Shown: positions 41,297 to 51,341 of the stretch, in pieces
How positions within the stretch are numbered: the first letter of the stretch is position 1
Layout of the letters: each line of letters opens with the position of its first letter
Assembly: GCF_004136015.1 (NCBI RefSeq)
Contig: NZ_CP024866.1
Span: 326,327-390,326 of the forward strand
DNA: 64,000 nt
Direction: 5' to 3'
From: Pseudomonas sp. ACM7
GTDB lineage: Bacteria > Pseudomonadota > Gammaproteobacteria > Pseudomonadales > Pseudomonadaceae
Position numbers and translations under genes: made by a program
Notes under the pieces: model-generated
What the model was told of the DNA's origin: nothing
What the model saw: only the letters and a program-made list of their open reading frames with translations
Databases searched by the model: none

Positions 41297-41304
41297 TTAT
41301 TATT
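41297..41304 (-). promoter_or_regulatory. Hfq/Crc-type A-rich (CA) motif before glpS
   Basis: On the minus strand AATAATAA fits the AAnAAnAA catabolite-activity motif bound by Hfq with Crc in pseudomonads. It lies 12 bases upstream of the glpS start and adjoins the AAAAGG ribosome-binding site, so binding would block translation. Confidence 0.6.
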
Positions 41305-41328
41305 GGAGTCAAGCGACCAGAGCTACAG

Positions 41329-41344
41329 AGCGACATTCGTGCCA
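41329..41344 (-). promoter_or_regulatory. Sigma54 promoter of the ABC importer operon
   Basis: On the minus strand TGGCACGAATGTCGCT has GG and GC separated by exactly ten bases, and TGGCACG is a perfect -24 element; the -12 element TCGCT differs by one base from TTGCT. The start would be about 33 bases before glpS. The divergent gene encodes a sigma54 activator, which agrees. Confidence 0.8.
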
Positions 41345-41408
41345 GAAATTGCAAGCCGTTGATCCGGCTTGAGAATCCTTGAAGTGGAAGAAAAACCGAG
41401 TTCGTTGC

Positions 41409-41478
41409 TGAACAGAAATGAACAACCGCGACTGAACAATTGAACAACCCGGCGGTTGACAATGAACAATAGTGAACA
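41409..41478. promoter_or_regulatory. Six TGAACA repeats, candidate activator sites
   Basis: TGAACA starts at 41409, 41419, 41433, 41441, 41463 and 41473, three of the spacings being 8-10 bases. They lie about 65-135 bases upstream of the sigma54 promoter, the usual distance for an enhancer-type activator site. Binding by the divergent activator is inference. Confidence 0.6.
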
Positions 41479-41505
41479 ACACTCTACACACCGTTCACGG
41501 TCCCC

Positions 41506-41601
41506 GTAGGAGCTGCCGAAGGCTGCGATCTTTTGATCTTGGCGCCCGTGACATTTGTGAAGATCGAGATCAAAAGATCGCAGCCTTCGGCAGCTCCTAC
41601 A
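41506..41601. repeat. Inverted repeat, GTAGGAGCTGCCGAAGGCTGC family
   Basis: GTAGGAGCTGCCGAAGGCTG(CGATCTTTTGATC) and its reverse complement ending GGCAGCTCCTAC flank about 30 bases. It is a second REP-like family, different in sequence from the GTGGGAGC family. Confidence 0.92.
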
Positions 41602-41673
41602 GGGGGCCGAGGCGAAACCAGCGTGATGCAAAACCCATAAAAACAATAAAAGCTTGCTCAGAGATCGACTGCC

Positions 41674-43506
41674 ATGGCCGCACCCGCCTTGCCGCTCTCC
41701 CACGACGCCATCATCCAGGACTCCTGGTCCCGCTGCCGCGCGTTCGGTCTCAATCATCAGAGCGCCCCGGCGTTCGATCAGTTGCCGGCCGAGGGCATTG
41801 CGCAATTGCTGGAGAGCCAGCACTCACTGGTGCAAACCACTCACCAGGAAGTCCTGCCGTACTACGAGAACATCCTCAGCAACTCCAACTGCCTGATCAT
41901 GCTCGCCGACAATCAGGGCCAGGTGCTGACGTCCTGGGGCACCCAGCGTTTTATCGAGCCGAACCTGACCCGCGGTTTCAGCGCCGGTGCCAGCTGGATG
42001 GAACGCTGCAGCGGCACCAATGCGATCGGCACCGCCCTCGCCTGCGAGCAGGCGGTGCACATCGAGCACGACGAACATTTCCTCAAGGCCAACCGTTTCA
42101 TGACCGGTTCCGCCGCACCGATTTTCGATGCCGAACGCAAAGTCATCGCGGTGCTGGATGTGTCCAGCGACAGCTACCTGCCGCCGTCCCACACCCTCGG
42201 CATGGTCAAGATGATGAGTCAGACCGTGGAAAACCGGCTGATCCTCAACCTGTTCCATGGCCAGCATTTCCAACTGACCTTCAACACCGGGCTGAACAAC
42301 CTCGACAGTCAATGGGCCGGGCTGCTGATCTTTGACGAAACCGGTCAGGTGCTGTCCGCCAACCGCCGGGCCGACAATCTGCTGGGCATCAGCTTGTCGC
42401 GGGTCAGTGTCGAAAGCCTGTTCAAAGTCTCGCTGCTGGAGTTGTTGAACCAGCCGGACGGCCTGCCCTTCGCGTTGCAAACCTCGGGACGCAACCGCTT
42501 CCAGTGCCTGTTGAAGCGGCCGAAACAGACAGTGATTCAGGCGCGGCTGTTTGCGGAACCCACGGTGGCGACACCGGCAGCGATCAGCCTCAACACTCTG
42601 CATTTCGGTGACAGCCGCGTGGAAAAAGCCGTGCGCCAGGCCGAGCGGTTACTGGAAAAAGACATTCCGTTGTTGATCCACGGCGAAACCGGGGTCGGCA
42701 AGGAAGTCTTCGTCAAAGCCCTGCATCAGGCCAGTTCCCGGAGCAAAAAACCCTTCATCGCCGTCAACTGTGCAGCCATCCCCGCCGAACTGGTGGAGTC
42801 CGAGCTGTTTGGCTACGAAAAAGGCGCGTTCACCGGTGCCAACCAGAAAGGCAGCATCGGGCTGATCCGCAAGGCCGACAAAGGCACCCTATTCCTTGAT
42901 GAAATCGGCGATATGCCGTTGCCGACTCAGGCTCGACTGCTGCGAGTGTTACAGGAGCGTTGCGTGCAACCGGTGGGCAGCAGCGAGTTGTTCCAGGTGG
43001 ATATACGGATTATTTCGGCAACTAACCGCTCGTTGCGCGAACAGGTGCAACTCGGGCGGTTTCGTGAAGATCTCTATTACCGGATTGGTGGTTTGACCCT
43101 GGAACTGCCGCCGTTAAGAGAACGTAGTGATAAAGAGGCCTTGTTCAAACGCCTGTGGGAACAGCACCGCGAACCGAGCCAATGGGCCGGTTTGAGCAGA
43201 GAGGTATTGGAGTTGTTCGGGCGCCACCCGTGGCCGGGGAATTTGCGCCAGGTCAGCAGCGTGATGCAGGTGGCGCTGGCCATGGCCGAGGAACAACCGG
43301 TGCGGCCGGAGCATTTACCGGATGATTTTTTTGTGGATATGGAGATGGAGCCGGTGGATTTACCGGAGCCGTTGGCAGTGGATTTGAATGATGCCGAGGA
43401 TTTGAATCGGCAGTTGCAGGCGGCTGGGGGGAATATCTCCCATTTGGCCCGTCGGCTCGGGGTTAGTCGCAATACCCTCTACAAGCGATTGCGCCAGTCT
43501 GAGTGA
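41674..43506 (+). CDS. Sigma54-dependent transcriptional activator, AcoR-like
   Basis: 610 residues. Domains in order: N-terminal GAF-type sensor (about 60-200, with GASWMERCSGTNAIGTAL typical of AcoR proteins), a PAS-like segment (about 205-290), the AAA+ domain with Walker A GETGVGKE and the sigma54-contact loop GAFTGA, and a C-terminal Fis-type helix-turn-helix (AGGNISHLARRLGVSRNTLYKRL). It binds enhancer sites and uses ATP to open sigma54 promoters. The divergent importer operon has a matching promoter and repeats, so it is very probably the operon's regulator, responding to glycerol or a metabolite. Confidence 0.93.
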   Translation: MAAPALPLSHDAIIQDSWSRCRAFGLNHQSAPAFDQLPAEGIAQLLESQHSLVQTTHQEVLPYYENILSNSNCLIMLADNQGQVLTSWGTQRFIEPNLTRGFSAGASWMERCSGTNAIGTALACEQAVHIEHDEHFLKANRFMTGSAAPIFDAERKVIAVLDVSSDSYLPPSHTLGMVKMMSQTVENRLILNLFHGQHFQLTFNTGLNNLDSQWAGLLIFDETGQVLSANRRADNLLGISLSRVSVESLFKVSLLELLNQPDGLPFALQTSGRNRFQCLLKRPKQTVIQARLFAEPTVATPAAISLNTLHFGDSRVEKAVRQAERLLEKDIPLLIHGETGVGKEVFVKALHQASSRSKKPFIAVNCAAIPAELVESELFGYEKGAFTGANQKGSIGLIRKADKGTLFLDEIGDMPLPTQARLLRVLQERCVQPVGSSELFQVDIRIISATNRSLREQVQLGRFREDLYYRIGGLTLELPPLRERSDKEALFKRLWEQHREPSQWAGLSREVLELFGRHPWPGNLRQVSSVMQVALAMAEEQPVRPEHLPDDFFVDMEMEPVDLPEPLAVDLNDAEDLNRQLQAAGGNISHLARRLGVSRNTLYKRLRQSE

Positions 43507-43540
43507 CGCGTAGGCCGCACTGCCGGTGTTCGGTTTGAGA

Positions 43541-43632
43541 CCTTCGCGAGCAAGCCCCACAGGGGAATTGAGTCGTACACACAACTCAAACATGGCGAAG
43601 ATCCAATGTGGGAGCGGGCTTGCTCGCGAAAG
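43541..43632. repeat. REP inverted pair with one shortened arm
   Basis: The left arm CTTCGCGAGCAAGCCCCACA lacks the six bases CCGCTC found in the right arm (TGTGGGAGCGGGCTTGCTCG). The loop holds a 9-base pairing GAGT...ACTC. The deletion probably makes the doublet inactive. Confidence 0.85.
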
Positions 43633-43675
43633 CGCCTGCCCAGACACCGCTGCACTCGCGAACAAACCAAAAACA

Positions 43676-43699
43676 AAACCCGCACAAGGCGGGTTTTGT
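43676..43699. terminator. Bidirectional terminator between the activator gene and cysS
   Basis: AAAACCCGC, loop ACAAG, GCGGGTTTT: a symmetric hairpin with A- and T-runs, placed between convergent genes. Confidence 0.85.
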
Positions 43700-43717
43700 C
43701 TGTAACAGAAGCAGCAA

Positions 43718-45100
43718 TCAGTCAGCCAGTCGCCAGGTCGTCCCGCCCTTCCCGTCTTCCAGCACCACACCCATGGCGGTGAGCTGGTCGCGGATACGGT
43801 CGGACTCGGCCCAGTCTTTACCAGCACGAGCCGCCAGACGCGCAGCAATCAGCGCATCAACCTCAGCCGCATCAACCCGCCCTTCGGCACCGGCCTGCAG
43901 GAAATCATCAGCCTCAAGCTGCAACACACCCAACACACTGGCCAATTCTTTCAAACGAGCCGCCAGACCTGCCGCCGCATCAAGATCACTCTCACGCAGA
44001 CGGTTGATCTCACGAACCATCTCAAACAGCACGGCACACGCTTCCGGCGTGCCGAAGTCGTCGTTCATCACCTGGGTGAAGCGCTCGACAAAGGCTTCGC
44101 CGCCAGCCGGCGCCACGCTCGGCAGGCCTTTCAATGCGTGGTAGAACCGCTCGAGTGCGCCCTTGGCGTCCTTGAGGTTGTCTTCCGAATAGTTGATCGC
44201 GCTGCGGTAATGACTCGACACCAGCAGGTAACGCACGACTTCCGGGTGGTACTTTTCCAGCACGTCGCGAATGGTGAAGAAGTTGTTCAAGGACTTGGAC
44301 ATCTTCTCGCCATTGATGCGAATCATGCCGCAATGCATCCACGCGTTGGCGTAGGTCTTGCCGGTGGCCGCTTCGCTCTGGGCGATTTCGTTTTCGTGGT
44401 GCGGGAACTCCAGGTCGCTGCCGCCGCCATGAATGTCGAAGGTCTCGCCCAGGCAGCAGGTCGACATCACCGAGCACTCGATGTGCCAGCCCGGACGCCC
44501 GGCGCCCCACGGCGATTCCCAGCTCGGCTCGCCCGGCTTGGTGGCTTTCCACAGCACGAAATCCAGCGGGTCCTGTTTCGACTCGTCGACTTCGATCCGC
44601 GCACCGATGCGCAGGTCTTCGATTTTCTTGCGCGACAGCTTGCCGTAGCCCATGAACTTGGCGACGCGGTAATACACATCGCCATTGCCCGGTGCATAGG
44701 CGTAACCCTTGTCGATCAGGGTCTGGATCATGCTCAGCATGCCCGGAATATGATCGGTGGCACGCGGTTCCATGTCCGGCTTGAGGATGTTGAGGCGCGC
44801 CTCGTCCTCATGCATCGCGGTAATCATGCGCTCGGTCAGGGCGTCGAACGGCTCGCCGTTTTCCTTGGCCCGATTGATGATCTTGTCTTCGATGTCGGTG
44901 ATGTTGCGCACGTAGGTCAGGTTGTAACCGCTGAACCGCAACCAGCGGGTCACCAGGTCAAACGCGACCATGCTGCGGCCGTGGCCAATGTGGCAGTAGT
45001 CGTACACAGTCATCCCGCAGACGTACATGCGCACATTGTTGCCATCCAGCGGCTTGAAGACTTCTTTGCTCTTGGTGAGCGTGTTGTAGATCGTAAGCAC
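43718..45100 (-). CDS. cysS: Cysteinyl-tRNA synthetase
   Basis: 460 residues. It charges tRNA-Cys. The class I signatures are visible: CHIGHGRS (HIGH) near the N terminus and EKMSKSLNN (KMSKS). Zinc ligands appear as C28-type [17 protein letters not shown] and [14 protein letters not shown]. The C-terminal DALR-like helical domain is present. It starts 15 bases after glnS ends, so the two are cotranscribed. Confidence 0.98.
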   Translation of the reverse strand: MLTIYNTLTKSKEVFKPLDGNNVRMYVCGMTVYDYCHIGHGRSMVAFDLVTRWLRFSGYNLTYVRNITDIEDKIINRAKENGEPFDALTERMITAMHEDEARLNILKPDMEPRATDHIPGMLSMIQTLIDKGYAYAPGNGDVYYRVAKFMGYGKLSRKKIEDLRIGARIEVDESKQDPLDFVLWKATKPGEPSWESPWGAGRPGWHIECSVMSTCCLGETFDIHGGGSDLEFPHHENEIAQSEAATGKTYANAWMHCGMIRINGEKMSKSLNNFFTIRDVLEKYHPEVVRYLLVSSHYRSAINYSEDNLKDAKGALERFYHALKGLPSVAPAGGEAFVERFTQVMNDDFGTPEACAVLFEMVREINRLRESDLDAAAGLAARLKELASVLGVLQLEADDFLQAGAEGRVDAAEVDALIAARLAARAGKDWAESDRIRDQLTAMGVVLEDGKGGTTWRLAD

Positions 45101-45115
45101 TTTAGTTTCCTTGAA

Positions 45116-46813
45116 TCACTGGCCCCACGAATCACGCAAGGTCACGGTACGGTTGAACACCGGATGACCGGGTTTCGAGTCCTTGATATCCGCGCAGAAG
45201 TAACCTTCGCGCTCGAACTGGAAACGGTCTTCCGGCTGTGCATTGCCCAGCGAGGGTTCAGCACGACAACCGGTGAGGACTTGCAGCGAGTCAGGGTTGA
45301 TGTTGTCCAGGAAACTGGCGCTGTCTTCGGCCTTCTCAGGGTTGGCCGAACGGAACAGGCGATCGTACAGACGCACTTCACACTCGACGCTGGCCGCAGC
45401 CGGCACCCAGTGAACCACGCCTTTGACCTTGCGGCCTTCAGGGTTCTTGCCCAGGGTTTCCGGGTCGTAGGAGCAACGCAGTTCGACGATGTTGCCATCG
45501 GCGTCCTTGATCGCTTCGTCGGCGCGAATCACGTAGCTGCCGCGCAGACGCACTTCGCCGTTCGGCTCAAGGCGTTTGTAGCCTTTTGGCGGCTCTTCCA
45601 TGAAGTCTTCACGGTCGATGTAGAGCTCACGGGCGAACGGCAGAACACGCACGCCCATGTCTTCTTTCGGGTGGCACGCCAGTTCAAGGTTCTCGACCTG
45701 GCCTTCCGGGTAGTTAGTGATCACGACTTTCAGCGGGCGCAGCACGCACATGGCACGCGGGGCGCTGTGGTCGAGGTCGTCACGGATGCTGAATTCCAGC
45801 ATGCCGAAGTCGACAACGCCGTCGGAACGGTTGGTGCCGACCATTTCGCAGAAGTTGCGGATCGATTTCGGCGTGTAACCACGGCGGCGGAATCCGGACA
45901 GCGTGGACATGCGCGGATCGTCCCAGCCAAGAACGTGCTTTTCATCGACCAGTTGCTTGAGCTTGCGCTTGCTGGTGATCGTGTAGTTCAGGTTCAGACG
46001 GCTGAATTCGTACTGACGCGGTTGCGCTGGCACGGGCAGGTTCTCGAGGAACCACTCGTACAGCGGACGATGGCTTTCGAACTCCAGGGTGCAGATCGAG
46101 TGGGTGATGCCTTCGATGGCATCCGACTGACCGTGGGTGAAGTCGTAGTTCGGGTAGATGCACCACTTGTCACCGGTCTGGTGGTGGTGTGCGTGACGAA
46201 TGCGATACATGATCGGGTCGCGCAGGTTCATGTTCGGCGAGGCCATGTCGATCTTGGCCCGCAACACGCGTGCGCCGTCCTTGAATTCACCGGCCTTCAT
46301 GCGGGCGAACCAGTCGAGGTTTTCTTCCACGGAACGATCGCGGAACGGGCTGTTCTTGCCCGGCTCGGTCAGGCTGCCACGGTATTCCTTGGCCTGTTCA
46401 GGGCTCAAGTCATCGACGTAGGCCTTACCGGCCTTGATCAGTTCAACGGCCCAGTCGTGCAACTGGTCGAAATACTGCGAGGCGTAGCGCACTTCACCGG
46501 ACCATTCGAAGCCCAGCCATTTGACGTCGCTTTCGATCGCGTCGATGTATTCCTGGTCTTCCTTGGCCGGGTTGGTGTCGTCGAAACGCAGGTGCGTGAC
46601 GCCGCCAAATTCCTGGGCCAGGCCGAAGTTCACGCAAATCGACTTGGCGTGACCAATGTGCAGGTAGCCGTTGGGCTCAGGCGGGAAACGGGTGACGATC
46701 TGCGTGTGCTTACCCGAGTCCAGGTCCGCCTGGATGATCGGGCGCAGGAAATTGACCGGCACGGCAGGGCCGGTCTTGGAATTCGAGGTAGGGTCGACAG
46801 TGGGCTTGCTCAT
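45116..46813 (-). CDS. glnS: Glutaminyl-tRNA synthetase
   Basis: 565 residues from the ATG at 46813 ([13 protein letters not shown]); the longer frame has no support. It charges tRNA-Gln in the cytoplasm. Visible: [19 protein letters not shown] with the HIGH motif, [19 protein letters not shown], and the KMSKS-equivalent region at [17 protein letters not shown] (LSKRKL-type). The C-terminal anticodon-binding beta-barrels are complete. It is divergent from ppiB, sharing a 260-base gap without a repeat. Confidence 0.98.
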   Translation of the reverse strand: MSKPTVDPTSNSKTGPAVPVNFLRPIIQADLDSGKHTQIVTRFPPEPNGYLHIGHAKSICVNFGLAQEFGGVTHLRFDDTNPAKEDQEYIDAIESDVKWLGFEWSGEVRYASQYFDQLHDWAVELIKAGKAYVDDLSPEQAKEYRGSLTEPGKNSPFRDRSVEENLDWFARMKAGEFKDGARVLRAKIDMASPNMNLRDPIMYRIRHAHHHQTGDKWCIYPNYDFTHGQSDAIEGITHSICTLEFESHRPLYEWFLENLPVPAQPRQYEFSRLNLNYTITSKRKLKQLVDEKHVLGWDDPRMSTLSGFRRRGYTPKSIRNFCEMVGTNRSDGVVDFGMLEFSIRDDLDHSAPRAMCVLRPLKVVITNYPEGQVENLELACHPKEDMGVRVLPFARELYIDREDFMEEPPKGYKRLEPNGEVRLRGSYVIRADEAIKDADGNIVELRCSYDPETLGKNPEGRKVKGVVHWVPAAASVECEVRLYDRLFRSANPEKAEDSASFLDNINPDSLQVLTGCRAEPSLGNAQPEDRFQFEREGYFCADIKDSKPGHPVFNRTVTLRDSWGQ

Positions 46814-47073
46814 AGGATCCTTGAACGTACAAGTGCGCGGCCAGTTGGCCAAATCAAAGCGGCGGTTAAAACAAAGGGGCTTATCATAGCCGATGCCGTC
46901 AAGTCGCTGACAGCGCAGGGCAAAAAACGGCTGCATTTAATCGGATGCAAATGAAAAACAGCCTCGAAATTCGCGCCCGGCACGCTAAACTGCGCATCTT
47001 GGCCAAAATTGGCCGGACCGGTTGAGGGCTTCAACGCCCCGAAACCCACGAATTATTAGAAAGAGTACCGATC

Positions 47074-47577
47074 ATGACCCAAGTCAAACTGACAACAAAC
47101 CATGGCGACATCGTCCTGGAACTGAACGCTGAGAAAGCCCCGATCACCGTGGCCAACTTCATCGAGTACGTCAAAGCCGGTCACTACGAAAACACTGTTT
47201 TCCACCGCGTCATCGGTAACTTCATGATCCAGGGCGGCGGTTTCGAGCCAGGCATGAAAGAAAAGAAAGACAAGCGCCCAAGCATCCAGAACGAAGCCGA
47301 CAACGGCCTGCCGAACGAGAAGTACACCGTTGCCATGGCCCGCACCATGGAGCCGCATTCGGCTTCCGCCCAGTTCTTCATCAACGTGGCTGACAACAGC
47401 TTCCTGAACCACAGCGCCAAGACCACTCAGGGCTGGGGCTACGCGGTATTCGCCAAAGTCGTTGCAGGCACCGACGTGGTCGACAAGATCAAAGGTGTTT
47501 CCACCACCATGAAGTCCGGCCATCAGGACGTACCAGCAGAAGACGTGATCATCGAGAAAGCCGAGATCATTGAGTGA
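47074..47577 (+). CDS. ppiB: Peptidyl-prolyl cis-trans isomerase B (cyclophilin)
   Basis: 167 residues, no signal peptide, so cytoplasmic. The cyclophilin core is visible: [23 protein letters not shown] with the catalytic Arg in [24 protein letters not shown], and [16 protein letters not shown]. It speeds prolyl-bond isomerisation during folding. AAAGAG lies upstream of the start. Its stop overlaps the GTG start of lpxH. Confidence 0.97.
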   Translation: MTQVKLTTNHGDIVLELNAEKAPITVANFIEYVKAGHYENTVFHRVIGNFMIQGGGFEPGMKEKKDKRPSIQNEADNGLPNEKYTVAMARTMEPHSASAQFFINVADNSFLNHSAKTTQGWGYAVFAKVVAGTDVVDKIKGVSTTMKSGHQDVPAEDVIIEKAEIIE

Positions 47578-48302
47578 TACTGCTGATTTCAGACTTGCAT
47601 CTGGAAGAGGAGCGCCCGGACATCAGCCGGGCGTTTCTGGATTTGCTCGCCGGACGCGCCCGCTCGGCGAGTGCGTTGTACATCCTGGGCGACTTTTTCG
47701 AGGCGTGGATTGGCGACGATGCCATGACGCCGTTCCAGCGTTCCATCTGCCAGGCCCTGCGCGATCTTAGCGACAGCGGCACGGCCATTTTTCTGATGCA
47801 CGGCAATCGCGACTTCATGCTCGGCCAGGCCTTCTGCAAACAGGCAGGCTGTACGTTGTTGAAAGACCCGAGTGTCGTGCAGTTTTACGGTGAGCCGGTG
47901 CTGTTGATGCACGGCGACAGCCTCTGCACCCGCGACGAGGCTTATATGAAGCTGCGTCGTTACCTGCGTAACCCCATCACCCTGTTCATCCTGCGGCACT
48001 TGCCTCTGCGGACTCGCCATAAACTGGCGCGCAAGCTGCGCAATGAAAGCCGCGCGCAAACACGGATGAAGGCGAACGACATTGTGGATGTCACGCCGGA
48101 AGAAGTGCCGCGGATCATGCAGGCCTATGGCGTGAAGACCTTGATCCATGGGCATACCCATCGCCCCGCCATTCACAAGTTGCAGATTGGCGAGCAGGCG
48201 GCCAAGCGGATTGTATTGGGGGATTGGGATCGTCAGGGCTGGGCGTTGCAGGTGGATGAGCAAGGGTTTGCGTTGGCGCCGTTTGATTTCGTTACGCCAT
48301 AA
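47574..48302 (+). CDS. lpxH: UDP-2,3-diacylglucosamine diphosphatase LpxH
   Basis: 242 residues starting with GTG at 47574, inside the ppiB stop (GTGA). It cleaves UDP-2,3-diacylglucosamine to lipid X in lipid A synthesis at the inner membrane. All calcineurin-like metal motifs are visible: [43 protein letters not shown] and HGHTHRPA. The R-rich helix [20 protein letters not shown] fits the lipid-binding cap. Confidence 0.97.
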   Translation: MILLISDLHLEEERPDISRAFLDLLAGRARSASALYILGDFFEAWIGDDAMTPFQRSICQALRDLSDSGTAIFLMHGNRDFMLGQAFCKQAGCTLLKDPSVVQFYGEPVLLMHGDSLCTRDEAYMKLRRYLRNPITLFILRHLPLRTRHKLARKLRNESRAQTRMKANDIVDVTPEEVPRIMQAYGVKTLIHGHTHRPAIHKLQIGEQAAKRIVLGDWDRQGWALQVDEQGFALAPFDFVTP

Positions 48303-48310
48303 AAACCAAA

Positions 48311-48414
48311 GATCAAAAGATCGCAGCCTCGCTTCGCTCGACAGCTCCTACAGGTGTATTGCCTAACGCGGTCAATGTAGGAGCTGTCGAGTAAAACGAG
48401 GCTGCGATCTTTTA
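48311..48414. repeat. Inverted repeat, GTAGGAGCTGTCGAG...GATCTTTT family
   Basis: GATCAAAAGATCGCAGCCTC...GACAGCTCCTAC and the reverse complement GTAGGAGCTGTCGAG...GAGGCTGCGATCTTTT enclose about 20 bases. It lies between convergent lpxH and the efflux operon and may serve as a terminator. Confidence 0.9.
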
Positions 48415-48429
48415 ACAGGCACCGTTGAA

Positions 48430-49959
48430 TCAATGCCCTGCCGAAGCAGGCCCCGGCTTCGCCGCAAACGGCGGTTTCGCCAGCCACACCAGCACAATCA
48501 AGCCCATGAATGCCCACCCCAGCAACGTGAAGTAATCCACGGTGGAGAGCATGTACGCCTGACTGGTCAGCACATGATCCAGTTGCGCATACGCCGGATT
48601 GCTCGCCCCGCCCAGGCTGTTAAGCGCCTCGCGGGTAGCCGGCTCATAGGTGCTGATGCTTTCGCTCATATAGGCGTGGTGCTGATCGGCCCGACGAATC
48701 CAGATCCAGGTCGTCAGCGACGCCGCAAAACTGCCACCCAACGTCCGCAGGAACGTCGCCAGGCCTGCGCCGTCGGCGATCTGGCTTGGTGGCAGGTCCG
48801 ACATCAGAATGCTCAAGGTCGGCATGAAGAACAGTGCCACACCGATCCCCATGAACAGCTGCACCAGAGCGATGTGCTGGAAGTCCACTTCATTGGTAAA
48901 CCCGGCACGCATGAAGCAGCTCAGGCCAATCGCCAGGAACGCCAGACCGGCCAGCAATCGCAGGTCGAATTTGTGTGCGTATTTGCCGACAAACGGCGAC
49001 ATCAACACCGGCAGAATCCCGATCGGCGCCACCGCCAGCCCCGCCCACGTCGCCGTGTAACCCATCTGGGTTTGCAGCCATTGCGGCAGGATCAGGTTGA
49101 TCCCGAAGAACCCAGCGTAACCCAACACCAACACAATGGTGCCGATGCGGAAGTTGCGGTAAGCGAACAGCCGCAGGTTGACCACCGGGTGTTTGTCGGT
49201 CATTTCCCAGATCACGAACACCGCCAGCGCAATCACCGAAATGGCCGCGCCGATGAGGATGAAGTTCGACTCGAACCAATCCAGGTCGTTACCCTTGTCG
49301 AGGATCACCTGCAACGCGCCGACGCCAATGATCAGGGTGATCAAACCGACGTAATCCATCGGCTGGTAACTGGTTTCCACCGGCCGCGCCTTGAGTTGCT
49401 GGCGCACCACCATCACCGCGAAAACACCGATCGGCACGTTGATAAAGAAGATCCACGGCCAGCTATAGCTGTCGGTAATCCAGCCGCCGAGGATGGGACC
49501 TGCAATCGGCGCCACCACCGTGACCATCGCCAGCAACGCCAGGGCCATGCCACGCCTGGCGGGTGGATAGACGGCAATCAGCAGCGTTTGAGTCATCGGG
49601 TACAGGGGACCCGCCACCAGACCTTGAAGCACCCGAAAGCCGATCAGCTCCGGCATCGAGGTCGAGATACCGCACAGAAACGAAGCCAGCACGAACAGAA
49701 TCGTCGCCCAGAGAAACAGCTTCACCTCGCCGAAGCGCCGGCTGAGCCAACCGGTCAGCGGCAGCGCGATGGCGTTGCTCACGGCGAACGAGGTAATCAC
49801 CCAAGTGCCCTGCTCCGAACTCACGCCCAGGTTGCCGGAAATCGTCGGCAGCGCCACGTTGGCGATGGTAGTGTCGAGCACTTGCATGAAGGTCGCCAGC
49901 GATAGGCCGATAGTGCTGAGCAACAGGCTGGGCGGCGTAAAAGAGGCGTTATTGCTCAT
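48430..49959 (-). CDS. DHA2-family MFS multidrug transporter, EmrB-like
   Basis: 509 residues with about 14 membrane helices. Motifs of the DHA2 drug:proton antiporters are visible: LDTTIANVALPTISGNLG (motif D1-like) in helix 1, GWLSRRFGEVKLFL (motif A), and VVAPIAGPILGGWITDSYSW (motif C). It exports toxic compounds across the inner membrane in a tripartite pump with the adjacent HlyD-type adaptor and outer-membrane channel. It is separated from the adaptor gene by 164 bases that contain a REP doublet, which is unusual in this operon type. Confidence 0.93.
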   Translation of the reverse strand: MSNNASFTPPSLLLSTIGLSLATFMQVLDTTIANVALPTISGNLGVSSEQGTWVITSFAVSNAIALPLTGWLSRRFGEVKLFLWATILFVLASFLCGISTSMPELIGFRVLQGLVAGPLYPMTQTLLIAVYPPARRGMALALLAMVTVVAPIAGPILGGWITDSYSWPWIFFINVPIGVFAVMVVRQQLKARPVETSYQPMDYVGLITLIIGVGALQVILDKGNDLDWFESNFILIGAAISVIALAVFVIWEMTDKHPVVNLRLFAYRNFRIGTIVLVLGYAGFFGINLILPQWLQTQMGYTATWAGLAVAPIGILPVLMSPFVGKYAHKFDLRLLAGLAFLAIGLSCFMRAGFTNEVDFQHIALVQLFMGIGVALFFMPTLSILMSDLPPSQIADGAGLATFLRTLGGSFAASLTTWIWIRRADQHHAYMSESISTYEPATREALNSLGGASNPAYAQLDHVLTSQAYMLSTVDYFTLLGWAFMGLIVLVWLAKPPFAAKPGPASAGH

Positions 49960-50014
49960 CGCGAATCCTTTGGAACCTGATTGGCGCAGCGCCTGTTACT
50001 GACGCAGCTGACCT

Positions 50015-50104
50015 TGTGGGAGCGAGCTTGCTCGCGATAGCGGTGGATCAATCAACAAAGATGTTGAATGTAAATCCGCCATCGCCAGCAAGCTCGCTCC
50101 CACA
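50015..50104. repeat. REP inverted pair inside the efflux operon
   Basis: TTGTGGGAGCGAGCTTGCTC and GCCAGCAAGCTCGCTCCCAC flank a loop of about 45 bases. It lies between two cotranscribed genes and could affect mRNA decay or partial termination before the transporter gene. Confidence 0.92.
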
Positions 50105-50123
50105 GGGTCGGTGTGATGGCGAA

Positions 50124-51326
50124 TCAGCGCTGGACGGTTTTGCTGACCGCGGCGCTGTTGTCGTGGATCAATTGAGTGATCATCGCGTCGGCCTCGGCCA
50201 ACTGACGGTCATAGACGTTGGTGCTGAACGAGGCCTTTTGCGGCGGTTGTTGCGCCAGCACCGGGCCGCTCTGGTCACGCAGGTTCACATCGACCTGAGT
50301 CGAAAGGCCGACCCGCAACGGGTGCTTGGCCAGTTCTTCGGCGTTGATGTGAATCCGCACCGGCACCCGCTGGACGATTTTGATCCAGTTACCGGTGGCG
50401 TTCTGCGCCGGCAACAGGGCAAACGCGCTGCCGGTACCGGCGCCGAGGCTGTCGATGGTGCCGCTGAACTTCACGTCGCTGCCGTAGAGGTCGGCTTCGA
50501 TGTCCACTGGCTGCCCGATGCGCATGTCACGCAGTTGGGTTTCCTTGAAGTTGGCGTCGATCCACAGCTGATCCAGCGGAATGACCGCCATCAACGCGGT
50601 GCCCGGCTGGACGCGTTGGCCCAGTTGCACGGAACGTTTGGCGACATAACCGGTGACCGGCGCGATCAAGGTGCTGCGGGAGTTGTTCAAGTACGCCTGA
50701 CGCAATTGCGCGGCAGCGGACATCACGTCCGGGTGCGACGAAACCACGGTGTCATCGACCAACGCACTGGTGGTTTTCAGTTGCTGTTTGGCGTTGGCCA
50801 AGGCGTTTTGCGCCGAGGTCAGGTCGTCGCGAGCATGGGACAGCTCTTCCTGGGAAATCGCGCCGCCAGCGGCGAGGTTCTTCCGGCGATTGAAGTTGTC
50901 CTGAGCCTTCTGCACTTCAGCCTGTTGGGCGTTGACCTGGGCTTTCATGCCGTCGACATTGCTGTACAAGCCGCGAACCTGACGCACGGTGCGGGCCAGA
51001 TTGGCCTGGGCACTTTGCAAACCGACTTCGGCGTCGTTCGGGTCGAAGTTGATCAGCACCTGGCCTTCATGAACCAGGTCGCCATCGTCGGCACCGATGC
51101 TGACCACAGTGCCGGTGACCAACGGCGTGATTTCCACCACGTTGCCGCTCACGTAGGCGTCGTCGGTGCTTTCGTTCCAGCGCCCGTAGAATTCGTGATA
51201 ACCCCAGACGCCGACACCGGCGAGGATCACCACGATAGCCAGGACAATCAGCATGACTTTGCGTTTGCGCGGATTGCTCGTGTCTTGCGTGTTGTCAGGG
51301 GATTGGGCTGTATCGGCAGTGGCCAT
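50124..51326 (-). CDS. HlyD-family membrane fusion protein, EmrA-like
   Basis: 400 residues. One N-terminal membrane helix (KVMLIVLAIVVILAGVGVWGY, about 24-44) follows a short cytoplasmic tail. The lipoyl/barrel-sandwich halves are visible (VSGNVVEITPLVTGTVVSIGADDGDLVHEGQVLI and LIAPVTGYVAKRSVQLGQRVQPG), with a long coiled-coil hairpin between them. It is the periplasmic adaptor linking the MFS pump to the outer-membrane channel, 15 bases downstream of that gene. Confidence 0.94.
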   Translation of the reverse strand: MATADTAQSPDNTQDTSNPRKRKVMLIVLAIVVILAGVGVWGYHEFYGRWNESTDDAYVSGNVVEITPLVTGTVVSIGADDGDLVHEGQVLINFDPNDAEVGLQSAQANLARTVRQVRGLYSNVDGMKAQVNAQQAEVQKAQDNFNRRKNLAAGGAISQEELSHARDDLTSAQNALANAKQQLKTTSALVDDTVVSSHPDVMSAAAQLRQAYLNNSRSTLIAPVTGYVAKRSVQLGQRVQPGTALMAVIPLDQLWIDANFKETQLRDMRIGQPVDIEADLYGSDVKFSGTIDSLGAGTGSAFALLPAQNATGNWIKIVQRVPVRIHINAEELAKHPLRVGLSTQVDVNLRDQSGPVLAQQPPQKASFSTNVYDRQLAEADAMITQLIHDNSAAVSKTVQR

Positions 51327-51341
51327 GACAAGTACCTTGAA

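Noticed and set aside
41472..42335. Plus-strand frame starting before the sigma54 activator gene
   Set aside because: It crosses the inverted repeat and is out of frame with the activator, which has all its motifs in the other frame.
44138..46954. Plus-strand frame of 938 codons across cysS and glnS
   Set aside because: It runs antisense to two certain aminoacyl-tRNA synthetase genes and the gap between them.
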